Of a DNA stretch of 64,000 nucleotides, positions 34,563 through 44,625 are shown piece by piece (the first letter of the stretch is position 1; each line of letters begins with the position of its first letter). A program made the translations under genes and the position numbers. The notes beneath the pieces were generated by a model. The model ran no database searches, was not told the DNA's origin, and worked only from the letters and a program-made list of their open reading frames with translations. Location of the stretch: contig CALBNP010000063.1 in NCBI GenBank assembly GCA_937896505.1, positions 28,888-92,887 on the forward strand, in the 5' to 3' direction. The DNA is from an uncultured Bacteroidales bacterium. Its GTDB lineage: Bacteria; Bacteroidota; Bacteroidia; Bacteroidales; F082.

Positions 34563-35648
34563 ATGAATAAAAACACAGATGTTTTTAATGGCTTTTTCTT
34601 TGGAAAACGTGTCCTCGTCACGGGTCACACGGGCTTCAAAGGTTCGTGGCTGAGCATCTGGCTGCACGAGTTGGGTGCCGAAATGGTGGGCGTGGCCTTG
34701 GATCCTTACTCCGATAAGGATAATTATGTCCTCAGCGGCATCGGTGAGAAGATGAAAGCCGACTTGAGGGCTGATATTCGCGATGGAGAAAAGCTGAAGG
34801 AGATATTTGCGGAATACAAGCCGGAAATCGTGTTTCATCTTGCGGCTCAACCTCTTGTCCGTCTGAGTTACGAAATACCTGTCGAGACCTATCAGACCAA
34901 TGTGATGGGCACCATCAACGTGATGGAGGCGATTCGCAAGACGGATTCAGTCCGCGTGGCTGTGATGATTACCACCGACAAGTGCTACGACAACTGCGAA
35001 CAAGAGAAAGGCTATGTCGAGACTGACCCATTTGGTGGTTACGATCCTTATTCGAGCAGCAAAGGTGCTTGCGAGATTGCCATCCAGAGTTGGCGACGTT
35101 CGTTCTTCAATCCTGAGGATTACGGAAAGAAACACCGCATGAGCATCGCCAGCGTGAGAGCTGGTAATGTTGTTGGTGGTGGCGACTGGGCCAAAGACAG
35201 AATCATCCCCGATTGCATCCGTGCCTTGGAAGCGGGAAAACCTATCGACATCCGTAGCCCGAAGGCTGTGCGCCCATGGGAGCATGTGCTGGAGCCGCTG
35301 AGCGGTTACATGATGCTCGCCCAAAATATGTGGGAACACCCGACCGAATATTGCGAAGGTTGGAACTTTGGCCCCGAAGCTGACTCGGTTAGCACGGTAT
35401 GGGATGTGGCAACGGCCTTGACCAAGAGTTATGGTTGTGGCGAACTCAACGATGTGTCAAATCCGGAAGCCTTGCACGAAGCTGGTTTACTGATGCTGAA
35501 TATCACCAAGGCGAAGACGCGTTTAGGCTGGAAGCCGAGAATGAACATGCAGCAGTGCATGGAACTTACCGCCGACTGGTACAAGCGTTATCGGAACGAG
35601 GATGTGTATGACCTTTGTGTGGAGGAAATAAGGAAATATTTAGAATAA
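34563..35648 (+). CDS. rfbG: CDP-glucose 4,6-dehydratase
   Basis: 361 residues, SDR fold. VTGHTGFKGSWLSIWLHELGAEMVGVALDP is the RfbG signature; the Tyr-Lys catalytic pair is in GGYDPYSSSKGACE; RAGNVVGGGDWAKDRIIPD is also diagnostic. Forms CDP-4-keto-6-deoxyglucose. RfbH (C3 dehydratase) is not in the window, so the product is probably not a 3,6-dideoxyhexose; see the transketolase pair nearby. Confidence 0.94.
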   Translation: MNKNTDVFNGFFFGKRVLVTGHTGFKGSWLSIWLHELGAEMVGVALDPYSDKDNYVLSGIGEKMKADLRADIRDGEKLKEIFAEYKPEIVFHLAAQPLVRLSYEIPVETYQTNVMGTINVMEAIRKTDSVRVAVMITTDKCYDNCEQEKGYVETDPFGGYDPYSSSKGACEIAIQSWRRSFFNPEDYGKKHRMSIASVRAGNVVGGGDWAKDRIIPDCIRALEAGKPIDIRSPKAVRPWEHVLEPLSGYMMLAQNMWEHPTEYCEGWNFGPEADSVSTVWDVATALTKSYGCGELNDVSNPEALHEAGLLMLNITKAKTRLGWKPRMNMQQCMELTADWYKRYRNEDVYDLCVEEIRKYLE

Positions 35649-35661
35649 ATTCATTTGTGAT

Positions 35662-37284
35662 ATGAAGATTGCCATAAAGAATCGATGGCTATTGCCATTG
35701 ATGGTGTTTGTTTTTAATGCACTTTTTGTGTTGCTGATAGTAAATGCTGTTGGAATCGTCTTTGATAGCACAGATGATGTTGGAATGTGTTATGTTGCAA
35801 ATGGTAAGGTGTTCGGAACTCCTGATTGCCATCTTGTTTTTATCAATGCGATATATGGTTCATTATTGGCGTCATTATATACTTTGTTGCCAAAAATAGA
35901 GTGGTATTCGATACTGTTCCTTGTCATTCATGTTCTTTCAATCTCAACTATCAGTTTGTGTGTCATCCGAAACAATTTTAACAGGTTGCCAAAAGTCGTT
36001 TTTTTGGTCACTGTTTATGTGTTTTGGATTCGATGTATTACGGGGTTCCAATTTACAACTACAGCAGGTGTTGCCTGTTTCGCGGGTTGTCTTCTTTTGT
36101 TGAAAGAATCGACATGGAAAAAAGTTTGCGGGATACTATTCATCCTTGTCGCTTCAATGATAAGATTTGAAATGACAGCATTCATTGGACTGATTTTCAG
36201 TCCAATGATTTTCTATACTTATGGAAAAGAATGGAAGAGATATTTCTCATTATTGGTAATGCTGTTGCTGGTGTTAGGGATAAAGGGAGCTGACAGCCTT
36301 TTCTATCAATCGGACGATTGGAAAAACTACAAGGATTATAACTGCCAACGGTCGAAGATTAATGATAATCCCAATGCAGGAGTCCTCTTTTCAACACAAG
36401 TTGAAGGTTTGTCGGAGAATGATATCCGAATGATTCTTGGAACAGAACAAGATGCAACGATTGTTGATGCGAATCGCCTAAGGGATGTTAATAAAGTTGT
36501 TTCAGAAAAGACACACTTGTCGAAATTCTTGAAAGTATATCAACTAAAACATTATCTCTTATTTTTCGTGGTTTTTGCTTTTGTGTTGGCATTTGTGCTG
36601 TTTGGCAAATCGCCTAAACGAGAGAAAGTGTTGGCTTTGTTCTCGTATGGATTATTTGTGGCGCTTATTGCCTATAAGTCAATAGATTGGTATCTCAAAG
36701 ATAGGGTAATCATTCCGTCTATTGTCCCATTGCTCTATATTTTCGTCTATTGTTTGCAAAATACTACGATAAGATATTCAATTAAAACTGGCCTGATAGT
36801 CGCTTTGGGACTATTTGTTTCAATTGTGTTTTCAAAGCAAATCATTGGAGTTTATTCGTCGAAAGCAGAACTCGAAAACATTTGGAATAAACAATATGAA
36901 TTGATGACAGGAAATGGATTGAAAATGCTTTGGCCATCTGATATTGCTGAGCAAGGGTTGAACCCTTTTAAGATTAAGGATAATGATGTTGATTATGTGT
37001 TTGGTGGATGGTTCCTGGGATATCCTGCAAAAAATGCTTTGCACAATAACAAAGAATTGATTGATAAGAATGTGGGCATTCTCTTGTCAAACGATTATGG
37101 ATGGGATACACTAATAATGGAACACTATACGAAATGTCTTGAAGAACATTATTTTATTGATGCAGAAGCGTTTAAGATTGATTCTTGTGATAAGTATAGT
37201 TTTTATGTTCTAAAGGGTAATTCACCTTGTGTTGAAAATGAGGAAATTAAATTTAGAGTTGAATATGACAATAACAGAAATTAA
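35662..37284 (+). CDS. Multi-pass membrane protein, possible GT-C glycosyltransferase
   Basis: 540 residues with about ten hydrophobic segments. An early loop after the first helix carries an acidic pair (FDSTDDVGMCYVANG), as GT-C enzymes do. A soluble C-terminal part follows at ~400-540. I do not recognise a named family. It could add a sugar in the periplasm from a lipid-linked donor. It overlaps the next gene by 20 bases. Confidence 0.7.
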   Translation: MKIAIKNRWLLPLMVFVFNALFVLLIVNAVGIVFDSTDDVGMCYVANGKVFGTPDCHLVFINAIYGSLLASLYTLLPKIEWYSILFLVIHVLSISTISLCVIRNNFNRLPKVVFLVTVYVFWIRCITGFQFTTTAGVACFAGCLLLLKESTWKKVCGILFILVASMIRFEMTAFIGLIFSPMIFYTYGKEWKRYFSLLVMLLLVLGIKGADSLFYQSDDWKNYKDYNCQRSKINDNPNAGVLFSTQVEGLSENDIRMILGTEQDATIVDANRLRDVNKVVSEKTHLSKFLKVYQLKHYLLFFVVFAFVLAFVLFGKSPKREKVLALFSYGLFVALIAYKSIDWYLKDRVIIPSIVPLLYIFVYCLQNTTIRYSIKTGLIVALGLFVSIVFSKQIIGVYSSKAELENIWNKQYELMTGNGLKMLWPSDIAEQGLNPFKIKDNDVDYVFGGWFLGYPAKNALHNNKELIDKNVGILLSNDYGWDTLIMEHYTKCLEEHYFIDAEAFKIDSCDKYSFYVLKGNSPCVENEEIKFRVEYDNNRN

Positions 37285-38074
37285 GAATATTGCTCAGTCA
37301 ATCAGAAGAAAAGCATTGGTGTTGGCTCACAATGCAAACGAATCCCATTCGGGAGGAGCATTGTCGATGGCTGATGTTATGACAGTTCTGTATTCAAAAT
37401 TTTTGAGAATATCACCTGATTCGTTGGATGATCCTCGGCGCGATCGCTTTATCTTGAGCAAAGGCCATTGCTGCTCAACTTATTATTCGTTGTTGGCCGA
37501 AATGGGTATTATCGATGAAGATTCCTTGATGGAACAGTTCGCAAAGAATGGCTCGCATTATTTTGCTCATGTCAGTCATAAACTGCCAGGCGTGGAACTG
37601 TCAACGGGAAGCTTGGGACATGGACTTCCTGTTGCCTGTGGCATGGCTTTGGGAAGTAAGCGTAGTGCTAACAAATTTGATGTCTATGTCCTTGTTGGAG
37701 ATGGCGAAATCAATGAAGGCAGTAATTGGGAAGCGATAATGTTTGCTGCACACAATCATTTGGATAACTTGTGCCTGATTATTGACAAGAACCAAATGCA
37801 AGCTTTGGGGGATACGAAAGATATCATTTGTATGGATCCATTGGCAGAAAAGCTTCGTGCGTTTCAGTGGAATGTGATTGACATTGATGGCCATGATTAT
37901 GAAGCTATTATTGATGCTTTCGAGAATTTCAAGGAATGTAAATCTAAACCTACTGTAATTATAGCGAATACGGTAAAGGGGAAAGGGGTCAGCTTCATGG
38001 AACATAATTTAAGGTTCCATTATAGTGCTCCAAATGATGAAGAATTAGCAAAAGCAATGGAGGAACTGAAATGA
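37265..38074 (+). CDS. Transketolase, N-terminal (TPP-binding) subunit
   Basis: 269 residues. SHSGGALSMADVMTVLYSKFL, ILSKGHCCSTYYSLLAEMG, TGSLGHGLPVACGMALG and the TPP/Mg motif GDGEINEGSNWEAIMFA with KNQMQALG. Split transketolases carry this half and the pyrimidine-binding half as separate chains; the latter follows with an ATGA overlap. The start at 37265 lies inside the end of the previous gene. The position between rfbFG and an SDR gene suggests a role in sugar-branch formation instead of the pentose phosphate pathway. Confidence 0.9.
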   Translation: MTITEIKNIAQSIRRKALVLAHNANESHSGGALSMADVMTVLYSKFLRISPDSLDDPRRDRFILSKGHCCSTYYSLLAEMGIIDEDSLMEQFAKNGSHYFAHVSHKLPGVELSTGSLGHGLPVACGMALGSKRSANKFDVYVLVGDGEINEGSNWEAIMFAAHNHLDNLCLIIDKNQMQALGDTKDIICMDPLAEKLRAFQWNVIDIDGHDYEAIIDAFENFKECKSKPTVIIANTVKGKGVSFMEHNLRFHYSAPNDEELAKAMEELK

Positions 38075-38976
38075 GGACGTCATTTATCAATCAGTTGATG
38101 GAAGAAGCCCGTCAAAATGACAGTATATTTTTACTAGTGGGCGATTTGGGGTATCATGTAATCGAACCATTTGCTCAGGAGTTCCCTGAACGTTTTCTGA
38201 ATGTTGGCATTGCCGAGCAAAATATGGCAGGCGTTGCCGCCGGTTTGTCCATGACAGGTTTCAATGTCTATATTTATTCGATAGGCAATTTCCCAACATT
38301 GAGATGTTTGGAACAAATCCGTAATGATGTTGCCTATCATAAGGCGAATGTGAAAGTCGTGTCGGTTGGCGCTGGTTATGCCTATGGGAGTCTTGGGGCA
38401 ACGCATCAAGCAACAGAGGAAATAGGAGCGCTTAGAGTCATACCCAATATGACCGTGTGCACACCAGGTGATCCTGCGGAAGCTCGTGCAATAGCAAAAT
38501 TGTCGGCGAGCTACGAAGGCCCGATGTATATCCGTCTTGGCAAGGCTGGAGAAAAAAAAGTTCATCCTCAAGAAACAGTCGATTTGAGAATTGGTGACAT
38601 CTTGCCGATTCGGACTTCTTGCTGCAACAGAAAAGCGGTATTGGCTTGTGGCAATATCTTGGATGCAGCAAGCAAGCAAATTGAAGAATGTCAATTGCCT
38701 TATGATTTGTATAGCATACCTTTTGTTAAGCCGATTGATAATGAACAGCTCAGAAGCATTGCCGAGTCGCATCCGGAAGGACTGATTACTATTGAAGAGC
38801 ATCAAAGTTCATGTGGCATGGGTTCGGCTATAATTGAGCAGTTGAATGATATGTTTGCAAGTGGGGCTTTGGCTTCATATCCTAAGGTCAAGCGAGTTTC
38901 GATTCCTGACGAGTTTGCGGACGTTGTTGGGACCCAATCTTATTTAAGAGAATACGAACATTTGGTTTTGGAATAA
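38071..38976 (+). CDS. Transketolase, C-terminal subunit
   Basis: 301 residues. Pyrimidine-binding domain with LNVGIAEQNMAGVAAGLSMTGF (catalytic Glu in GIAEQNM) and a C-terminal transketolase domain (~180-301). Partner of the preceding subunit. Together they would move a two-carbon ketol unit via TPP. One base separates it from the next gene. Confidence 0.9.
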   Translation: MRTSFINQLMEEARQNDSIFLLVGDLGYHVIEPFAQEFPERFLNVGIAEQNMAGVAAGLSMTGFNVYIYSIGNFPTLRCLEQIRNDVAYHKANVKVVSVGAGYAYGSLGATHQATEEIGALRVIPNMTVCTPGDPAEARAIAKLSASYEGPMYIRLGKAGEKKVHPQETVDLRIGDILPIRTSCCNRKAVLACGNILDAASKQIEECQLPYDLYSIPFVKPIDNEQLRSIAESHPEGLITIEEHQSSCGMGSAIIEQLNDMFASGALASYPKVKRVSIPDEFADVVGTQSYLREYEHLVLE

Positions 38977-38977
38977 T

Positions 38978-40030
38978 ATGAATACAAGCATTATAAATGA
39001 AGATTTGAACCGGATAGTGTCTGATGAAAATATAGATTGGACATTGTTCCGCAATGCTACTGTGCTGGTTACAGGGGCAAATGGCTTTTTGCCAGCCTAT
39101 CTTGTTGAAACACTTTTGCATCTTAATGATGTTCAAGAAATGGAAATCACAGTCTTGGCATTGGTGAGAAATAAAGAGAAGGCGCAGAATCGTTTCGTGC
39201 ATCGTCTTGGACGTAAAGATTTGGTATTTTTGGTTCAGGATGTGGCAGATGCTATTCAATACGAAGGTTCTATCGATTATATTATCCATTCTGCAAGTCA
39301 AGCCAGTCCAAAATACTATGGTTCGGATCCTGTCGGCACATTGAAAGCCAATGTCTTGGGTACGTATAATATGCTGGAATTGGCACGAGAAAAGAAAGTC
39401 AAGTCATTCTTGTTTTTCTCATCGAATGAGATTTATGGCAAAGTGCCAGTGGAATGTAACCCTCAGGACGAGATGACCGATGGTTATCTGGATACTTGTG
39501 CAGTAAGGTCGTGCTATGCTGAAAGCAAGAGAATGGGTGAGACCATGTGCGTGAGTTGGCATCATCAATATGGTGTGCCAGCTAAAATGGTAAGGATTTT
39601 CCATTCGTTTGGTCCCGGCATTACACTTAATGATGGCCGAGTGTTTGGCGATTTTGTTAGAAATGTTCTGGAAGGAACTGATATCGTGCTGAATAGCGAT
39701 GGTTCGGCATTACGAGCTTTTTGCTATGTGAGTGATGCAACGAGGGCATTCTTTACCATTTTGTTGCATGGCGAGAATGCCAATGCCTATAATATGGGTA
39801 ATCCTGACAATGAAATCTCAATTCTTGATTTGGCGAATCTGTTAGTGAATCAATATCCTGAGAAGAAGATGCGTGTCCAGGTTAATGTGCCACGAAATCA
39901 GGAAGGCTACATCAAAAGTCCGCTTTCGAGAGGACTGCCTGATATTACAAAATTGAAAAATCTCGGTTGGAATCCGGTGGTTTCAATCGGTGAAGCGTTT
40001 GATCGTACAATTCATAGTTTTATAGAATAA
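38978..40030 (+). CDS. NAD-dependent epimerase/reductase (extended SDR)
   Basis: 350 residues. NAD motif VLVTGANGFLPAYLVETLL (GxxGxxxA/L), FFSSNEIYGK, and the YxxxK pair in CYAESKRMGE. UDP-glucuronate-decarboxylase-like/RfbB-like in outline. Given its neighbours it may reduce or epimerise the CDP-linked branched sugar. It ends 8 bases before a GT2 gene. Confidence 0.82.
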   Translation: MNTSIINEDLNRIVSDENIDWTLFRNATVLVTGANGFLPAYLVETLLHLNDVQEMEITVLALVRNKEKAQNRFVHRLGRKDLVFLVQDVADAIQYEGSIDYIIHSASQASPKYYGSDPVGTLKANVLGTYNMLELAREKKVKSFLFFSSNEIYGKVPVECNPQDEMTDGYLDTCAVRSCYAESKRMGETMCVSWHHQYGVPAKMVRIFHSFGPGITLNDGRVFGDFVRNVLEGTDIVLNSDGSALRAFCYVSDATRAFFTILLHGENANAYNMGNPDNEISILDLANLLVNQYPEKKMRVQVNVPRNQEGYIKSPLSRGLPDITKLKNLGWNPVVSIGEAFDRTIHSFIE

Positions 40031-40038
40031 TACTAAAG

Positions 40039-41097
40039 ATGGAAAAGTCAAATGAACCCTTGGTGGGCATTGCCATTCCTGTTTATAATGGAGCACAGTT
40101 TATCCGTGAATGCCTTGACCATATTATTGATCAGACATATACGAATTGGATATGTGTGGTAACTGACAATAATTCCAATGATGGCACGTACGAAATCGTA
40201 TTGGATTATGTTCGCAATAATGCCCGTTTCAAGGTGTTTAGAAATGCTAAAACGACAACACCATGGGAGAATTTTAATATTGCATACAATAATTTGAACG
40301 ATGTATGTAATCCTAAGTATAGTATCGAATTTCCTGCTGACGATTGGATGTTCCCTACATGTTTGGAAAAAAAAGTAAATATGCTCGAGACCCATCATGA
40401 TGTTGGTATGAGTTTGTCATACAGTATTTGTGGTAGTGAAGTCATTTATGGTGGTGTCCTTGATTATGAGAAGGGCGAAATATTCAATGGTAGAGAACTG
40501 CTGCATGACTATTTGAAGCACGATTCCTATATGGTAGGTAATCTTGGAACACCAATGTATCGAGTTGATGCATTGCGCAAAATAAATCCCCATTTGCGTG
40601 TTTATAATGAGAAAAACATTCATTGTGATGTCGAACTTGCTAATGATGTGTTAAGGGATTGGAATGTAGGCATGATATATGAGATTCTCAATTATTATCG
40701 GATTCACGAAGGGCAGGGATTGACTTTTGCAAGACGGTTTAATACAGATTTGTATGGTCATGAGGTTGAATTCCAAAAACACATGGATTTGTTTGATGAT
40801 TTGGAAAAGGAATACCAGCACCATCGAATAGATTATGCCTTGTTCTTGCTGAAAATGAGGAGAGAGAATAAGACAGATGTTATTGTATGGCATGAAAAAT
40901 ATCTTGTTGAGCATCTCCATAAACCTATCACAAAGAGTGAATATAGACGTGCGATTGTCCGCTATTCAAAACGAGCTATTAACAGTTCGTGGTCGGCGTT
41001 TTTGAGTTTTTGGGATGTGTTGTTCTTGTATAGGTATAGAAAAAAGATGAATGTTGACAATGATTTGCACGAATTAAGGCAACAATCGTATTTATAA
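40039..41097 (+). CDS. GT2 family glycosyltransferase
   Basis: 352 residues. GT-A start VGIAIPVYNGAQFIRECLDHIIDQTYTNW, TDNNSNDGT, then PADDW as the DxD-like site. The helical C-terminal third is unlike its neighbours. Likely transfers the sugar made by the genes just upstream. Confidence 0.85.
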   Translation: MEKSNEPLVGIAIPVYNGAQFIRECLDHIIDQTYTNWICVVTDNNSNDGTYEIVLDYVRNNARFKVFRNAKTTTPWENFNIAYNNLNDVCNPKYSIEFPADDWMFPTCLEKKVNMLETHHDVGMSLSYSICGSEVIYGGVLDYEKGEIFNGRELLHDYLKHDSYMVGNLGTPMYRVDALRKINPHLRVYNEKNIHCDVELANDVLRDWNVGMIYEILNYYRIHEGQGLTFARRFNTDLYGHEVEFQKHMDLFDDLEKEYQHHRIDYALFLLKMRRENKTDVIVWHEKYLVEHLHKPITKSEYRRAIVRYSKRAINSSWSAFLSFWDVLFLYRYRKKMNVDNDLHELRQQSYL

Positions 41098-41108
41098 TTT
41101 TGTGAGTA

Positions 41109-42221
41109 ATGTCTCAATTCTCAATCAAACCCATTCGAAGTAGTGGACTGGGCGACCAACTTGGCACTCAGTTCATGAGGCTATACCGGCTTGGTGTCGC
41201 CTGTGGGATGGAGTATGTATATGATGACTTGTATTTCCCACGAAGCGTCAAGCCCAATTGGTATGACCATATCCAAACCATTCACCTGAACATCCGTTTG
41301 GCGTTGATGCGTATGACGAAGGGCAGGAAATGCCGTTTTGCCAGCGGTGTCAATGCCTTGCTGATGAAGATAGAGGCTAGACTTGACCAACGGCTTCTCA
41401 CCCGTAAAGACGACCTCGCTCAATTTCTCAACATCTCTGCAATAGCGAAAGGCAGAGTTGGGGGACATTTCATTGATGTCGATGTCGAAAAATTCATTTC
41501 TGCCTGTCCTGATTTTACTATTGCGGAGTTGAAGAACTATATTGCTGAAGTCTGTCAAGAAGACCATCTGGTTCCAAGATTGTGTTGGGGAGCGGGAGTT
41601 TGGGCTATGATACCCAAGATCGATAAGGCACTGGAAGGCTATGATATACCATCGCCATTTGCAGAAGCGTTCGGCGATAGACATCCGCTGGATGATGTAG
41701 AGGAACGGGTCGTGTTTCACATGCGCTGTGGCGATAGCAGTACTGTTTTTCTGCCGAGTGGCAAGCAATTGATTGCATATGACAAATTCCTTTTCACTTC
41801 AGAAGAACAAATGAGTGAGATTTTCGCTATCGACAATCATCGTAGGACCATCTTGCCCGAAGCGTTTTTGGATGTATTCCATAAATACAATGCCGAGGAA
41901 GTGACTGTAATCTCTGACGGTTTCGACCTTACCTACCGCAATATCCTGCGTAACTTGCTGAAATGGAAATGCCCAGTTGCCCTCTCGAAGGAAGATGCTC
42001 GTTCGCTTGTCTCTCAAGCGAAAGGCCGCAATGAGGTATTTAAGGAATTTGCAGGGGCGCGGCTGCTTGTCGGTGAGAGTGAAACGCTGCTAAAAGAAAG
42101 CATTTTGGCTATTAGCGCAGCCCAGGTCTTGGTTTGGGGCGTGGGCGGTTTTGCCATGAATATTAGGGAACTGTTTGGCGGCAAGCAATGCGAAAGGATA
42201 TTAAATATTAAAGAATTATAA
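41109..42221 (+). CDS. Putative fucosyltransferase-like (GT-B) protein
   Basis: 370 residues. Begins IRSSGLGDQLGTQFMRLYRLG, an N-terminal glycine-rich block like those of alpha-fucosyltransferases, and carries VVFHMRCGDS (similar to the HxRxxD donor motif), VISDGFD and a C-terminal AAQVLVWGVGGF block. The family assignment is tentative. GDP-6-deoxy sugars could come from gmd at 20927, though no GDP-fucose synthase is present. Confidence 0.55.
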   Translation: MSQFSIKPIRSSGLGDQLGTQFMRLYRLGVACGMEYVYDDLYFPRSVKPNWYDHIQTIHLNIRLALMRMTKGRKCRFASGVNALLMKIEARLDQRLLTRKDDLAQFLNISAIAKGRVGGHFIDVDVEKFISACPDFTIAELKNYIAEVCQEDHLVPRLCWGAGVWAMIPKIDKALEGYDIPSPFAEAFGDRHPLDDVEERVVFHMRCGDSSTVFLPSGKQLIAYDKFLFTSEEQMSEIFAIDNHRRTILPEAFLDVFHKYNAEEVTVISDGFDLTYRNILRNLLKWKCPVALSKEDARSLVSQAKGRNEVFKEFAGARLLVGESETLLKESILAISAAQVLVWGVGGFAMNIRELFGGKQCERILNIKEL

Positions 42222-42239
42222 ATAATAGGAGTGGAGATA

Positions 42240-43400
42240 ATGAAGGTACTTTTCATAACGCATTATTCGGAATTGTTAGGGGCAAACTTGTCGTTTCTAT
42301 CGTTGATTCGGTATTTGCGATCTGATTATAATTGTGAACCAGTTGTGCTGCTTCCCCAAGATGGACCAATATGTGATATTTTGGAAGAAGAACATGTCGA
42401 GTATTATGTCCAGCCTTTTTATTGGTGGATTATGAAATCGAATTGTTATGATTTCAAACACTTTTTGGATAATCTTAACAAGCAAAGACGAAATTATTTC
42501 AGACTACGGCACTTTGCTAAATCGGTTCTGGAAGGTAAGCATTTTGATTTGATTTATTCGAACTCAGTTACAATAAACGTGGGTGTTATTCTCGCACGTT
42601 ATTTCCATATCAATCACATTTGGCATTTCCGTGAAGATTTGTCACAATTTGGATTTGTTATCCCTCCAATAACTGGTTATTTGTCGTTTCACCACAAAGC
42701 AACGAAACGCTTTGTCATGATATCAGATTTTCAGTTAAAAGGGTATGAAAAATATATTCCTGCAAAAAAGTGTATTCGTATATACGATGGTGTGAATCTA
42801 TCATCAAATTATTCTTCTTGTGTTACGAAAATTGGATTTAAGAATTCATTGATAAATATTTGTTGTGTTGGTGCCATTAGTGAACAGAAGAACCAGAAAG
42901 ATATTGTAGAAGCTATTCCACTATTGAAATCGAAAGGATATAATGTCCAATTGCATTTAGTAGGTCCTGAAGATGATGATTATAAGAAGAAATTGATGTC
43001 GGAAATTCAGGAGATGGGAATTGATAGTGATGTGCTTTTCTATGGACAAAGGCAGGATGTCTTTGAAATTCTTGCACGAATGGACATTGCAATAATGCCA
43101 TCGAAAGACGAGGCTTTTGGCCGAGTTACAATCGAATATATGTTGATGGGGATTCCTGTTGTAGCCAGCAATAGTGGAGCGAATCCCGAACTGGTAAAAG
43201 ATGGTAGAAATGGATATCTATACGAATTGAATAATCCGAGAAGCCTTGCTGATAGTGTCGGAAAAATCATTGATAAAAATGAAGAATCTATATCAATGAT
43301 TAGGATGAATAATAGAGAAGATGCGTTACGGTTTTCTGAGAATGCAAATGCTAGCAGCATATTTAACGAATTCGTTGCGGTTCAATCAATGAAATACTGA
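42240..43400 (+). CDS. GT4 family glycosyltransferase
   Basis: 386 residues, GT-B. N-terminal THYSELLGANLSFLSLIRYL; C-terminal donor site VGAISEQKNQ and EAFGRVTIEYMLMGIPVVASNSG (E-x7-E motif). The start is the ATG at 42240; a GTG at 42231 is in frame. Visibly A/T-rich, as are the next two genes, which suggests a shared origin. Confidence 0.88.
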   Translation: MKVLFITHYSELLGANLSFLSLIRYLRSDYNCEPVVLLPQDGPICDILEEEHVEYYVQPFYWWIMKSNCYDFKHFLDNLNKQRRNYFRLRHFAKSVLEGKHFDLIYSNSVTINVGVILARYFHINHIWHFREDLSQFGFVIPPITGYLSFHHKATKRFVMISDFQLKGYEKYIPAKKCIRIYDGVNLSSNYSSCVTKIGFKNSLINICCVGAISEQKNQKDIVEAIPLLKSKGYNVQLHLVGPEDDDYKKKLMSEIQEMGIDSDVLFYGQRQDVFEILARMDIAIMPSKDEAFGRVTIEYMLMGIPVVASNSGANPELVKDGRNGYLYELNNPRSLADSVGKIIDKNEESISMIRMNNREDALRFSENANASSIFNEFVAVQSMKY

Positions 43401-43401
43401 T

Positions 43402-44625
43402 ATGAGTGATAAGAAAAAAGTATTATTGATAACAAAGGTACAGCCTTATCCATTACGAGATGGAGGCACATTGGCCCAATACTATTTTATTGATGGGCTG
43501 AAGGATAGGTTTTCGTTTGTCCTTTGTTCTATTGTAAGGGAAGAGTTCCAGAAAGAGCGGTATGAATTGCTTTGCCAAAAGCAATCTGGAATCAAAATTA
43601 ATTATGTTGATTTCATTAAACCCAAACAGAAAGCAACGCTTAAATCAAAGCTGAAGTTTCTTGTTAAACGAGGTCCTAAAAGATTTGTAACATCAAACGA
43701 AGATGATTTTCTGGATTCATATTATCAACGTGTTGATAACTTAACTCCAATAGAATTTATCGATTTGATAAATAGAACGATAAGGGAAGAAGAAATTGGT
43801 GTCGTCCAGTTGGATTTTTATGATTGTATAGATTTGGTGTTTGCTTTGCCTGACTATGTAAAAAAAATCTTCATACATCATGAGGTGAGGTTTAAGAGGT
43901 TAGAAACTTCTTCTAAATCAAGTTCTTGTTCTGAGGAATATAAGAATTATTTGATAAACAAGAATCGTGCATTTGAATTGTCGTGTCTTCAGCATTTTGA
44001 TGAAGTCGTTGTTTTTAACGCAAATGATGCCGACTCGATACGTCCTTATTGTAAAAAAATCACAGTTTCTCCATTTGCAATAGCTGACGAACAAATCTTT
44101 CCAAATGATAGTGATTATCATTCACCGCATTTGCTCTTTATGGGCGCTGAAGGACATACTCCTAATGCCCAAGGTTTGAAATGGTTCCTTGATGAAATAT
44201 ATATTCCAAATCTTGAAAAGATAAACATGCCATTGTATGTTACAGGGACCTGGAGTAATGTGTTCATTCAAAACTATACCAATGTATCGAGTATTAGATT
44301 TTTGGGAGTCGTAGAACATATCGAAGAGGTGTTTCATGATTCAATTCTAGTCAATCCAATTAAATCAGGTGCTGGTTTGCGAACCAAGGTTCTTTTGTCT
44401 ATGGCAAATGGGATACCTGTTTTTAGTACTCGTTTTGGTGCTGAAGGATGCTATTCGGAAACGGAAACAAGTCACATCGCTTTTTTTGACTCTCCTGAAG
44501 AGTTTATGGCAAATTTCTTGTTGAGAGATTTCGTTAGTCTTGCCCGTAAAGGAAAACAATATTACGAATGCCATTTTAGCAAAGAAAAACTACTATCTAT
44601 CCGCGAAAAAGTATTGTCATTATGA
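43402..44625 (+). CDS. GT4-like glycosyltransferase
   Basis: 407 residues, GT-B. LLITKVQPYPLRDGGTLAQYYFI start; LLFMGAEGHTPNAQGLKWFLDEI is a block common in Glyco_trans_1_4 proteins; LVNPIKSGAGLRTKVLLSMANGIPVFST is the donor-binding region. ATGA overlap with the next glycosyltransferase. Confidence 0.85.
   Translation: MSDKKKVLLITKVQPYPLRDGGTLAQYYFIDGLKDRFSFVLCSIVREEFQKERYELLCQKQSGIKINYVDFIKPKQKATLKSKLKFLVKRGPKRFVTSNEDDFLDSYYQRVDNLTPIEFIDLINRTIREEEIGVVQLDFYDCIDLVFALPDYVKKIFIHHEVRFKRLETSSKSSSCSEEYKNYLINKNRAFELSCLQHFDEVVVFNANDADSIRPYCKKITVSPFAIADEQIFPNDSDYHSPHLLFMGAEGHTPNAQGLKWFLDEIYIPNLEKINMPLYVTGTWSNVFIQNYTNVSSIRFLGVVEHIEEVFHDSILVNPIKSGAGLRTKVLLSMANGIPVFSTRFGAEGCYSETETSHIAFFDSPEEFMANFLLRDFVSLARKGKQYYECHFSKEKLLSIREKVLSL

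Noticed and set aside
33783..35648. 3,6-dideoxyhexose (abequose, tyvelose) pathway
   Set aside because: rfbF and rfbG are there, but RfbH and the later reductases are missing in the window.
35662..37284. Wzy polymerase or Wzx flippase among the large membrane proteins (also 47554 and 56803)
   Set aside because: None shows the helix pattern or motifs of Wzx; an acidic first loop fits GT-C enzymes better, and export here appears ABC-dependent. Wzy cannot be fully excluded for 56803.
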